Assembly (NCBI GenBank): GCA_016845145.1
Contig: JAERTE010000043.1
Span: 1 to 54,949 of the forward strand
DNA length: 54,949 nt
Direction: 5' to 3'
Source: Rhodospirillaceae bacterium
GTDB lineage: Bacteria > Pseudomonadota > Alphaproteobacteria > Rhodospirillales > Casp-alpha2
The notes beneath the pieces were generated by a model, which saw nothing but the letters and a program-made list of their open reading frames with translations, was not told the origin of the DNA and did no database searches. Shown in pieces: positions 27,347 through 35,405 of the stretch (position 1 is the first letter of the stretch; each line of letters opens with the position of its first letter). Both the position numbers and the translations under genes were made by a program.

Positions 27347-27994
27347 ATGAGTAAGACCGCCAGCCTCACCGACAAGGCCTACCGCGAACTGGAGGAGCGG
27401 ATTGTTACACTCAACCTGCAGCCGGGCAGTGTGATATCCGAGAGCCAGCTTGCCGAACAACTAGGGATTGGTCGCACGCCGGTCCGCGAGGCCTTGCAGC
27501 GCCTCGCACGTGAAGGCTTGATTGTCATTCTGCCACGAAAGGGCATCCTGGTTTCAGAGATCAATCCCGCCAAGCAACTGCAAGTGCTTGAGGTGCGGCG
27601 TGAACTGGAGCGGTTGATGGCACGCTGCAGTGCGCGGCGCCGGACGGAGGCGGAGCGCGACGTGTTCCTCGATATTGCGGACGGTATGAAACGGGCAGCG
27701 AGGAACAACGACGGCATTGCCTTCATGCGCCATGACAACGCCTTTAATGCCCTACTCGCCGATGCCGCTCACAACGAATATGCACTTGGAGCCATCAATT
27801 TGATGAACGGCTTGTCACGGCGGTTTTGGTATCTGCATTACAAACAAGCCGCTGATATGCCGCTGTGTGCGCGCCTGCACGCGGCCGTCGCGCGCGCGAT
27901 CGCGGATGGCAATCCTGACGGTGCGGCGGCGGCATCCGATGCGTTGGTGGATTATGTTGAGAGCTTTACCCGCGCCACCGTGATGTCTGCATGA
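27347..27994 (+). CDS. GntR-family (FCD) transcriptional regulator
   Basis: A 215-residue regulator with an N-terminal winged helix (about 10-75: SESQLAEQLGIGRTPVREALQRLAREGLI) and a C-terminal all-helical FCD ligand domain (about 85-205, with the metal-binding His pattern near RHDNAFNALL). It is the second gene of the operon, 15 bp after the PanB-like gene, and its stop overlaps the next start (ATGA), so it is probably an autoregulated local controller of the pathway. Effectors in this family are often the pathway's carboxylic acid or amino acid. An operator is not certain. Confidence 0.88.
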   Translation: MSKTASLTDKAYRELEERIVTLNLQPGSVISESQLAEQLGIGRTPVREALQRLAREGLIVILPRKGILVSEINPAKQLQVLEVRRELERLMARCSARRRTEAERDVFLDIADGMKRAARNNDGIAFMRHDNAFNALLADAAHNEYALGAINLMNGLSRRFWYLHYKQAADMPLCARLHAAVARAIADGNPDGAAAASDALVDYVESFTRATVMSA

Positions 27995-28674
27995 ATTTGC
28001 AAAGAATCAATGCGGCGCTTCGCCAAGCCGGCCTGACTCCACGGGGCGCATTTCATCCTGTCCCTGGCGACGGCGTTCCCGATATAGCACCGGAGCAACC
28101 GGCAAAAACCTTGATCTTGGCGGGAAACGCCGGGCCGGACATGTGGCAGGCGTTTAGCGCCTCACGAAACACCGATACCGATTTGCTCGATGACTGGTCG
28201 CGCGACCAGTTGACGCCATTGGCGGAAACATTTGGTGCGCGCGCTCTGTTCCCCTTTGAGAGACCGCACCTGCCGTTCCAACGTTGGGCGATGCGCGCTG
28301 AACCTTGCAACGCCTCGCCGCTGGGCATGTTCATCCATCCTGACCACGGACTATGGCACGGTTATAGGGGGGCGTTGGCACTACCGGAACGGTTGGAATT
28401 GCCGCCCATGGACAACAGGCCTTCGCCTTGTGAGAGTTGTCCGGATCGCCCCTGCCTGCAGACTTGTCCGGTCGGCGCGTTCGGAAAAGATGGCTACGAT
28501 GTCCCCGCCTGCGCGCAACATTTGGCGACGCGGGATGGCGGTGATTGTATGGAGCTAGGGTGCCGTGCGCGGCGCGCCTGTCCGGTTGGCGCGACATCTC
28601 GCTACGAGCCTGAGCAGGCGGCGTTTCACATGCGGGCTTTCTTCAAGACGCATGGGCGCAAAACCGACCCTTGA
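27991..28674 (+). CDS. Ferredoxin-like 4Fe-4S protein (QueG-related C-terminal region)
   Basis: A 227-residue protein with an N-terminal region that has no clear motif and a C-terminal cysteine cluster. The cluster is CESCPDRPCLQTCPVGAF (about 148-165), then C in PACAQHL, CMELGC and RACPVG. These arrangements fit two 4Fe-4S clusters, as in the ferredoxin part of epoxyqueuosine reductase QueG, but the cobalamin domain of QueG is not obvious. It may serve as an electron carrier for an oxygenase or demethylase. It overlaps the GntR gene by 4 bp and is followed by a 63 bp gap to the PhyH gene. Confidence 0.75.
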   Translation: MNLQRINAALRQAGLTPRGAFHPVPGDGVPDIAPEQPAKTLILAGNAGPDMWQAFSASRNTDTDLLDDWSRDQLTPLAETFGARALFPFERPHLPFQRWAMRAEPCNASPLGMFIHPDHGLWHGYRGALALPERLELPPMDNRPSPCESCPDRPCLQTCPVGAFGKDGYDVPACAQHLATRDGGDCMELGCRARRACPVGATSRYEPEQAAFHMRAFFKTHGRKTDP

Positions 28675-28737
28675 GCGACGGGCGGTTCTGGTGGACGATT
28701 ACTTCAAGGGAGAAACATCGTGGGAAGGGAAGGCGAA

Positions 28738-29574
28738 ATGACACATGCATTTAGTGAAGCGGACATCTCGCAGTTCCATGAGCAGGGTTATGTTTGCCCC
28801 GCACCCGTTCTGCAAGCTGACGAGGTCGCCGCCCTGCGAGGTCAATTGGAAGCCGTTGAGGCAAGCCAGGGCGGTAGCCTGGAGCCGCCGCAGCGCAACA
28901 AGGCGCATTTGTTGTTCAAGTGGGTCGATGATCTGATCCGAGACCCTCGCATCCTCGACCCCGTATCACAGCTGATCGGCGACGATCTCCTGTGCTGGAA
29001 TACGTTGTTTTGGATCAAGGAGGCGGGCTCGGAGAGCTTTATTTCGTGGCACCAGGATACCCGCTACTGGGGCTTGTCGAGTGAACAGGTGGTCACCGCC
29101 TGGTTGGCGTTGTCGCCGGCCAGCGTGGAAGCGGGTTGCATGCGTGTGATGCCCGGCAGTCACATCGGCGACGTGCTGCCACATGTTGACCGCTATGACG
29201 AAAATAATATGCTGACCCGTGGCCAGGAGATTACCGCCGGTGTCGACGACGACGAGGCCGTCTACATGCCCTTGGAGCCGGGCCAGATGTCCATTCACAA
29301 TTATCGCCTGGCGCATGCGTCCGGTCCCAACAATGCGCCGGACCGGCGGATTGGGTTGTCCATGCATTTCATGCCGCCCGATACCGCACAGATCGTCGGT
29401 GAGTGGGACAGTGCTGCGTTGGTGCGCGGTGAGGACAGATTTCACCATTTCGAACCGACACCCGTGCCAGCCGGCGATTTCGATCCGCCGGCTGTCGCCT
29501 TTCATGCCCGCGCAACCCGCGCCATTCGAGACGTTCTCTATGCCGACGCGGCTCAGAATACGGAGAAACTTTAA
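28738..29574 (+). CDS. Phytanoyl-CoA dioxygenase (PhyH) family Fe(II)/2-oxoglutarate oxygenase
   Basis: A 278-residue PhyH-family protein. The metal triad reads as H105-x-D107 in SWHQDTRYW and H193 in LAHASGPN, with the 2-oxoglutarate-binding Arg shortly after (APDRRIGLS). Such enzymes hydroxylate, or oxidatively demethylate, a small substrate with O2 and 2-oxoglutarate. The operon context suggests an N-methylated or hydroxylated amino acid. ATG 28738 is preferred, with AAGGGAAGG just before; a GTG at 28720 with its own AAGGGAG is an alternative. The stop and the next start share one base (TAATG). Confidence 0.85.
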   Translation: MTHAFSEADISQFHEQGYVCPAPVLQADEVAALRGQLEAVEASQGGSLEPPQRNKAHLLFKWVDDLIRDPRILDPVSQLIGDDLLCWNTLFWIKEAGSESFISWHQDTRYWGLSSEQVVTAWLALSPASVEAGCMRVMPGSHIGDVLPHVDRYDENNMLTRGQEITAGVDDDEAVYMPLEPGQMSIHNYRLAHASGPNNAPDRRIGLSMHFMPPDTAQIVGEWDSAALVRGEDRFHHFEPTPVPAGDFDPPAVAFHARATRAIRDVLYADAAQNTEKL

Positions 29575-30191
29575 TGACATCTACGCCTACCGACATTGGA
29601 AAATTGCGCACATTCGTGCAGGAGATGACCCGGCTCGTGGAAACCGCCGGAGACGACGAAGCCCGGATGATCGGCGAAGGCGGCGATCACGTGAAGCAAC
29701 TTGTCGCTACAGATGATTGGCTGCCCGATGCATTCACCAAGCCACACCCCGAGCACTTCCAGCAATACCTGCTTTATTGTGACCCGCTGGAGCGCTGGTC
29801 GGCGGTCAGCTTCGTCTGGGGTCCCGGGCAAAAGACACCCGTGCATGATCATACGGTCTGGGGCCTGGTCGGCCAGTTGCGTGGTGCCGAGCGAGAAACC
29901 ATGTACACGCGCGATGGCGATGGGCCGTTGGTCGTGGGCGACAGCGCGGTATTGCAGCCGGGTGGCTTGACCGCCGTGTCGCCGAGCATCGGTGACATCC
30001 ATGTGGTGGCCAACGACATGGCCGACCAAACATCGATATCCATTCACGTCTATGGCGGCAATATCGGTGCCGTGGCGCGACATGTATTCGTGCCGGAAAC
30101 CGGCGAAGTGAAGGATTTTGTTTCAGGTTATTCATCCGAGGTCGTTCCCAATCTCTGGGATCGTTCGGAAGCCGTGCGTTCGGCGCTTTAA
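29574..30191 (+). CDS. Cysteine-dioxygenase-like cupin (3-His thiol dioxygenase family)
   Basis: A 205-residue cupin of the cysteine dioxygenase type I superfamily. The iron ligands are H91 and H93 in PVHDHTVWG and H143 in GDIHVV, the 3-His arrangement typical of thiol dioxygenases. The family oxidises cysteine, 3-mercaptopropionate or related thiols to sulfinates. It is translationally coupled to the PhyH gene (1 bp overlap) and followed 13 bp later by the hydroxyproline-type deaminase. A thiol or other substrate in a hydroxyproline operon is unexpected; the actual substrate is unknown. Confidence 0.82.
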   Translation: MTSTPTDIGKLRTFVQEMTRLVETAGDDEARMIGEGGDHVKQLVATDDWLPDAFTKPHPEHFQQYLLYCDPLERWSAVSFVWGPGQKTPVHDHTVWGLVGQLRGAERETMYTRDGDGPLVVGDSAVLQPGGLTAVSPSIGDIHVVANDMADQTSISIHVYGGNIGAVARHVFVPETGEVKDFVSGYSSEVVPNLWDRSEAVRSAL

Positions 30192-30204
30192 CGGAAGGGA
30201 TATT

Positions 30205-31101
30205 ATGCAAAACGATTGGGCCGGCGTTTTTCCGGCATTGATGACCGAGATGAACCAAGACGGCAGCCTCGATTTGGAAGGCACTGCACGGCATATGGAA
30301 TCGTGCCTGGATGCGGGTGTCACGGGTTTTGTCATGCTGGGCACGCTGGGCGAAAATCCGTCGCTCTATACAGATGAGAAAGAGCAGGTGCTGCGTATGG
30401 CCGTCGAAACGGTGGCGGGGCGCGTGCCGGTGCTGAGCGGCGTCGCCGAATATACTACCGACATGGCCATTGATCATGTGCGCGTGGCCGAGAAGGCCGG
30501 GTGTGACGGGCTGATGGTGTTGCCTTGCATGGTCTATACCCAGGACCAACGCGAGGCGGTAGCGCACTTCCGAGGCGTCGCCGAGGCCACCGACCTGCCG
30601 GTGATGATTTACAACAACCGTGTCGGCTATAAAGTTGATGTCAGCCCTGAGTCCTTTAACGAATTAGCCGATTGCGAGACCATTGTCGCGGTCAAGGAAT
30701 CGTCGCATGACAGCCGCCGCGTCACTGATATGATCAACATCTGCGGAGATCGCTACCGCTTGTTCTGCGGTGTTGATGACCTGCTGTTGGAGAACATCCT
30801 GTTCGGCGCCGTCGGATGGGTTTGCGGCATGGTCAACACATTCCCGAAAGAGGCCGTACGTCTGTTCGAGCTGGCGCGCGACCAACGCGTCGATGAAGCG
30901 GTGGAGCTTTACCGCTGGTTCATGCCGTTGCTGCATCTGGACGTGGATGTGAAGTTGGTCCAGATGATCAAGCTTGCCAACCAAATCACCGGCGAAGGTA
31001 GCGAATGGGTGCGCCGTCCGCGCCTGACGCTGGAAGGCGACGAGCGCGCCATGGTCACTGCTGTGCTGGAGGAAGCGCTCGCCAACCGGCCGAACCTTTA
31101 G
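30205..31101 (+). CDS. Pyrroline-4-hydroxy-2-carboxylate deaminase (DapA/HypD family)
   Basis: A 299-residue DapA-superfamily barrel. The Schiff-base lysine is K164 (VAVKESSHD), and the catalytic tyrosine is Y136 in IYNNRVGYKVDVSP. The YNNxxxYKVD context and the neighbours resemble HypD/LhpC, which deaminates and dehydrates 1-pyrroline-4-hydroxy-2-carboxylate to 2-oxoglutarate semialdehyde. ATG 30205 has an AAGGGA site; the open frame begins earlier inside the cupin gene. It is 3 bp before the FAD oxidase that would make its substrate. A dihydrodipicolinate synthase role is unlikely. Confidence 0.85.
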   Translation: MQNDWAGVFPALMTEMNQDGSLDLEGTARHMESCLDAGVTGFVMLGTLGENPSLYTDEKEQVLRMAVETVAGRVPVLSGVAEYTTDMAIDHVRVAEKAGCDGLMVLPCMVYTQDQREAVAHFRGVAEATDLPVMIYNNRVGYKVDVSPESFNELADCETIVAVKESSHDSRRVTDMINICGDRYRLFCGVDDLLLENILFGAVGWVCGMVNTFPKEAVRLFELARDQRVDEAVELYRWFMPLLHLDVDVKLVQMIKLANQITGEGSEWVRRPRLTLEGDERAMVTAVLEEALANRPNL

Positions 31102-31104
31102 TTC

Positions 31105-32343
31105 ATGGCAGAGAGCCGGGCTCGCGTAACTGTCGTCGGCGCCGGGATTGTCGGGCTATGCTGCGCATTCCATCTGCTGCGCAGCGGTTATCAGGTCACG
31201 ATTTTTGACCGCGACCCCGATGGCGATCGCACCTCGCACGGCAACGCAGGCGCCGTGGCGGTGGCGGAAATCCTGCCGCTGCCGGCACCGGGTATTGCGC
31301 TTAAAGTACCAGGTTTTTTGTTCGATCCGTTGGGTCCACTTTCAATCCGGTTACGCTACTTGCCATGGCTCTGGCCGTACCTCAGTCGGTTCTTGGCTGC
31401 GGCCAACGCCAAAGATTTCGAGGCTGGTACGGCAGCCATGGCTGCATTGTTGTCCACTGCCATGGACGATCATGAAGCCCTGTTGCAGACCATCGGCATG
31501 TCGTCGTTGCTCAACCGCACGGGCGGATTGTTTGTCTATCGCTCGGAGGCCGCGCGCGCGGCCGAGGATGCTGGGTGGGCTCTCAGACGGGAAGTTGGCC
31601 TTGCGGCGCAAGCCCTGAACCGCAATGAAATCGAAACCTTGGAGCCGGCGTTGGGGCCGGAAGCGCAGTGTGGATATTTGACCGAGGACTGGGCGCACTA
31701 TGGTGATCCGAAGGCGTTATGCGATGGGTTGCAGAACTATCTGCGGGAAAACGGTGCCGAGATCGTGGCTGGTGAGATCGTTCGCATTGAGGGTAGCGCA
31801 ACTACTACCGCCGATGGCGTGCGGCGTGAGTTCGATCAATTGATCATCGCGGCTGGAGCGTGGTCCCATGAACTGAGCGCCCAATTGGGCGATCCGTTTC
31901 CGCTGGAAACGGAGCGCGGCTACAACACGACGCTGCCCAACCCGGGTGTTTCGGTCAATCACATGACCACCTTCGCCGAAGACAGTTTTGTCATGACGCC
32001 CATGGATATGGGGTTGCGTATCGGCGGCGCGGTGGAGTTCGCGGGCCTCGACGCGCCGCCCAACTACCGGCGCTCAAAGGCATTGTTAAAACTGGCCGGA
32101 CGCTATCTGCCTGACCTCGACACACAGGGTGGTACCGAGTGGATGGGACATAGGCCATCGACGCCGGACTCACTTCCCGTGATTGACCGTTCGGCGCGCC
32201 ATTCGAATGTCTTCTACGCGTTTGGCCACGGGCACTTGGGGCTCACGGGAAGCGCGACTACCGGGCGGATCATTGCTGAAATGATCCAGGGGCGTGATCC
32301 GGGGCTGGACTTAACGCCGTTCCGGGTGTCACGTTTCGGCTAG
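31105..32343 (+). CDS. FAD-dependent D-amino-acid (D-hydroxyproline) oxidase
   Basis: A 412-residue DAO-family flavoprotein. The dinucleotide motif VVGAGIVGLCCAFHL is at residues 9-23, followed by TSHGNAGAVAVAEILPLP, GHRPSTPDSLPVIDRS and GHGHLGLTGSATTGR, typical of DadA/HypO-like dehydrogenases. In context it would oxidise cis-4-hydroxy-D-proline to pyrroline-4-hydroxy-2-carboxylate. Translation probably restarts from the preceding gene (3 bp gap, no strong ribosome site). No transmembrane segment is predicted. Electron acceptor unknown. Confidence 0.85.
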   Translation: MAESRARVTVVGAGIVGLCCAFHLLRSGYQVTIFDRDPDGDRTSHGNAGAVAVAEILPLPAPGIALKVPGFLFDPLGPLSIRLRYLPWLWPYLSRFLAAANAKDFEAGTAAMAALLSTAMDDHEALLQTIGMSSLLNRTGGLFVYRSEAARAAEDAGWALRREVGLAAQALNRNEIETLEPALGPEAQCGYLTEDWAHYGDPKALCDGLQNYLRENGAEIVAGEIVRIEGSATTTADGVRREFDQLIIAAGAWSHELSAQLGDPFPLETERGYNTTLPNPGVSVNHMTTFAEDSFVMTPMDMGLRIGGAVEFAGLDAPPNYRRSKALLKLAGRYLPDLDTQGGTEWMGHRPSTPDSLPVIDRSARHSNVFYAFGHGHLGLTGSATTGRIIAEMIQGRDPGLDLTPFRVSRFG

Positions 32344-32352
32344 GAGGACGCG

Positions 32353-34395
32353 ATGGCCACTGAAGACCCCTTGTTGCAGCCGTTTCAACTGAAGCATCTG
32401 ACGTTGAAGAACCGCTTGATGTCGACCGCGCATGAGCCTGCCTACTCCGAGGACGGCCTGCCGACGGAGCGCTACCGCCTGTATCACCGTGAAAAAGCCT
32501 TGGGTGGTTGTGCGCTGACCATGACGGCGGGGTCCGCCATCATTGCCGAAGACTCACCGCCGGCATTTGGCAACCTGCACGCCTATAGGGATGAGATCGT
32601 ACCAAAACTGCGGCAACTCACCGATGATTGCCACGAATTCGATACGGCGGTGATGATCCAGCTGACACACCTGGGCCGGCGCACCAACTGGAACCATTCC
32701 GATTGGCTGCCGGTGTTGGCGCCTTCCCCCATCCGCGAGCCCGCGCATCGCGCCTTTCCGAAAGAGGCTGAGGACTGGGACCTCGATCGCATCGCCAAAA
32801 ACTACGCCGATGCATCCGCACGCATGCAGGCCGCCGGCCTGGATGGTATCGAGTTCGAGGCCTATGGGCATTTCCTGGATGGCTTCTGGTCGCCGGCCAC
32901 CAACACGCGCACGGACGAACATGGCGGTTCGCTCGACAACCGGTTGCGATTTACCCACCGAGTGATTGACGCGGTGCGCGATGCCGTCGGGCCGGATTTC
33001 ATCGTTGGTGTCAGGTTGGTGTGTGACGAGGATTGGGATAAAGGCCTGTCGCGCGAAGATGGTGTGGAAATCGCACGCCGTCTGGTCGCCGCCGGTGGCA
33101 TCGACTTCCTCAATGTCATCCGCGGTCATATCGAGAGCGACGCGGCATTGTCAGGTGTCATTCCGGTGATGGGGCAGCGCTCCGCGCCGCACCTGGACTT
33201 CTCCGGCGAGATTCGTACCGAAACCAAATTCCCCGTCTTCCATGCTGCCAAGATCGCCGATGTCGCCACCGCGCGCCACGCCATTGCCGAAGGTAAGCTC
33301 GATATGGTCGGCATGACCCGCGCCCACATGGCGGACCCGCACATCGGGCGCAAGGTCGCCGAAGGCCGCGAGCACGAAATCCGCCCCTGTGTCGGGGCCA
33401 CTTATTGTCTGGACCGGATTTACGAGGGGCACGAAGCGCTTTGTATTCACAACCCGGCGACAGGCCGCGAGGCCTCCATACCGCAAGATATTGATAAAGC
33501 CGACGGCACGGCGAAGCGCGTGGTCATCGTCGGTGCTGGTCCGGCTGGGCTGGAGGCGGCCAGGGTATCGGCGGCGCGCGGACACAATGTCGTGGTGTTC
33601 GAAGCCGCACCTGAGGCCGGGGGGCAGGTGAGACTCGCGGCAAGAAGCCCGCGCCGACGCGATCTCACGGGGATCATCGACTGGCGCATGGAGCGCTGCA
33701 CGGATTTGGGGGTCGACTTTCGCTTCAATACATTTGCCGAAACCGCTGACGTCATAGCGGAAGAGCCGGACTTGGTCATAGTTGCTACCGGCGGCTTGCC
33801 CAATACGTCAATCTTGGATGCCGGTGAAGACCTGGTGATCAGCACTTGGGATATCCTCTCGGGCGATATTGCGCCGGGTCAGGATGTCTTGATCTACGAT
33901 GACAACGGCGGCCACCCCGCCTTGCAGACTGCGGAGTTATTGGCTGAAGCCGGGTCGAACGTGGAGATTGTCACGCCGGAGCGTTTTTTTGCGCCTGAGA
34001 TCGGCGGGCTCAACCATGTTGCCTATGCACGCATCTTCCAGGAGCGAGGCGTGAGGCTCACCATTAATACGCGCATTGGCAGCGTCGAGCGCGACGGCAA
34101 CACATTGGTGGCCAAGCTTGCCAGTGATTACACTGAGTTGAATGAAACCCGCCGAATTGATCAGGTGGTGGTGGAGCACGGGACCTTGCCGCTGGATGAT
34201 CTTTATTTTGAGCTAAAGCCGGGGTCCGTAAACGGCGGCGAAATTGACTACCAAGAGATGCTGGCGGGTAAGCCGCAAACCGTCGTCCGCAACCCGGATG
34301 GCGCCTATCGCCTATGGCGGATCGGCGATGCGGTCTCAAGCCGTAACGTACACGCCGCCATCTACGAAGCGTTGCGTCTGTGTAAGGATATCTGA
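32353..34395 (+). CDS. NADH:flavin oxidoreductase / N-methylproline (HpbA-like) demethylase
   Basis: A 680-residue Old Yellow Enzyme-type protein. Residues about 1-380 form the FMN barrel (FWSPATNTRTDEHGGSLDNR), then a cysteine motif, and residues about 395-680 an FAD/NAD domain with VVIVGAGPAGLEAARVSAARG. Similar proteins demethylate N-methylproline, dimethylglycine or trimethylamine. The iron-sulfur motif has C346, C352 and C364, but the expected second Cys is A349. Together with the epimerase, oxidase and deaminase this fits HpbA of hydroxyproline-betaine breakdown. It has a GGAGG ribosome site and a 9 bp gap from the oxidase gene. Confidence 0.83.
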   Translation: MATEDPLLQPFQLKHLTLKNRLMSTAHEPAYSEDGLPTERYRLYHREKALGGCALTMTAGSAIIAEDSPPAFGNLHAYRDEIVPKLRQLTDDCHEFDTAVMIQLTHLGRRTNWNHSDWLPVLAPSPIREPAHRAFPKEAEDWDLDRIAKNYADASARMQAAGLDGIEFEAYGHFLDGFWSPATNTRTDEHGGSLDNRLRFTHRVIDAVRDAVGPDFIVGVRLVCDEDWDKGLSREDGVEIARRLVAAGGIDFLNVIRGHIESDAALSGVIPVMGQRSAPHLDFSGEIRTETKFPVFHAAKIADVATARHAIAEGKLDMVGMTRAHMADPHIGRKVAEGREHEIRPCVGATYCLDRIYEGHEALCIHNPATGREASIPQDIDKADGTAKRVVIVGAGPAGLEAARVSAARGHNVVVFEAAPEAGGQVRLAARSPRRRDLTGIIDWRMERCTDLGVDFRFNTFAETADVIAEEPDLVIVATGGLPNTSILDAGEDLVISTWDILSGDIAPGQDVLIYDDNGGHPALQTAELLAEAGSNVEIVTPERFFAPEIGGLNHVAYARIFQERGVRLTINTRIGSVERDGNTLVAKLASDYTELNETRRIDQVVVEHGTLPLDDLYFELKPGSVNGGEIDYQEMLAGKPQTVVRNPDGAYRLWRIGDAVSSRNVHAAIYEALRLCKDI

Positions 34396-34397
34396 GC

Positions 34398-35399
34398 ATG
34401 CCTGTCCCGACATTTACCTGTATCGACGCCCATACCTGCGGCAACCCGGTGCGCGTGGTTCGTGATGGCGGACCGGACCTCAAGGGCTCGACCATGTTGG
34501 AGCGCCGCGCGCATTTCCTGGCCGAATACGATTGGATTCGCACCGGTTTGATGTTCGAGCCGCGCGGGCACGATGTCATGTCGGGCTCGATCCTGTATCC
34601 GCCGACCCGCGATGACTGTGATATCGCTATCTTGTTCATTGAGACGTCGGGGTGCCTGCCCATGTGCGGGCACGGGACTATCGGCACGGTGACAATCGCT
34701 ATCGAGGAAGGTTTGGTGACGCCGCGCGAGCCGGGTGTGTTGCGGCTCGATACGCCGGCGGGATTGGTGGAGGCGCGCTACCGCATGGAAGGCAGCCATG
34801 TCGAAGGTGTGCGCATCACCAACGTGCCGAGCTTCCTTTACGCCACCAACCTGGAAGTTGAAGCACCGGAACTGGGGCGGTTAACGGTGGACGTTGCTTA
34901 TGGCGGCAATTTCTACGCCATTATTGAGGCACAGGAGAATTTCCATGACATGGCGGATTTGACGCCCGGGCAAATCCAGCAATGGAGCCCGGTGATCAGA
35001 CAACGCATGAATGAAGCCTACACTTTCACGCATCCAGAGCAGCCCGATATCCAAGGGCTTTCGCATATCATGTGGACCGGCGCGGCAACGCAAGAAGGCG
35101 CGCACGCACGCAACGCCGTCTTCTACGGCGACAAAGCCATCGACCGCTCGCCCTGTGGCACGGGCACGTCGGCACGCATGGCGCACTTAGCTGCGCGGGG
35201 AGTTTTGAGCGTTGGTAGCGATTTCGTGCACGAGAGTATTATCGGCAGCCTTTTCAATGGCCGCGTCGAGGCGGCGGCAAAGGTTGGCGACAAGCAGGCA
35301 ATCGTGCCCTCGGTGGAAGGCTGGGCACGCATATATGGACATAACGAAATCACCATTGACGAGCGCGATCCGTTCGCGCATGGGTTCTTGGTCACTTAG
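34398..35399 (+). CDS. 4-hydroxyproline 2-epimerase / proline racemase family
   Basis: A 333-residue proline racemase-superfamily enzyme. Both catalytic cysteines are present: C90 in MCGHGTIG and C253 in DRSPCGTGTSAR. This excludes the Thr-variant trans-3-hydroxyproline dehydratases. The operon, with D-hydroxyproline oxidase and pyrroline-hydroxycarboxylate deaminase genes upstream, favours epimerisation of trans-4-hydroxy-L-proline to cis-4-hydroxy-D-proline (HypF/LhpA) over proline racemisation. It is the last gene of the operon, 2 bp after the demethylase gene, and ends 6 bp from a convergent histidine kinase gene. Confidence 0.87.
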   Translation: MPVPTFTCIDAHTCGNPVRVVRDGGPDLKGSTMLERRAHFLAEYDWIRTGLMFEPRGHDVMSGSILYPPTRDDCDIAILFIETSGCLPMCGHGTIGTVTIAIEEGLVTPREPGVLRLDTPAGLVEARYRMEGSHVEGVRITNVPSFLYATNLEVEAPELGRLTVDVAYGGNFYAIIEAQENFHDMADLTPGQIQQWSPVIRQRMNEAYTFTHPEQPDIQGLSHIMWTGAATQEGAHARNAVFYGDKAIDRSPCGTGTSARMAHLAARGVLSVGSDFVHESIIGSLFNGRVEAAAKVGDKQAIVPSVEGWARIYGHNEITIDERDPFAHGFLVT

Positions 35400-35405
35400 G
35401 GCAGA

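Noticed and set aside
30118..30204. Upstream in-frame extension of the HypD-like deaminase
   Set aside because: It lies inside the cupin gene; ATG 30205 has AAGGGA and matches the family N-terminus.
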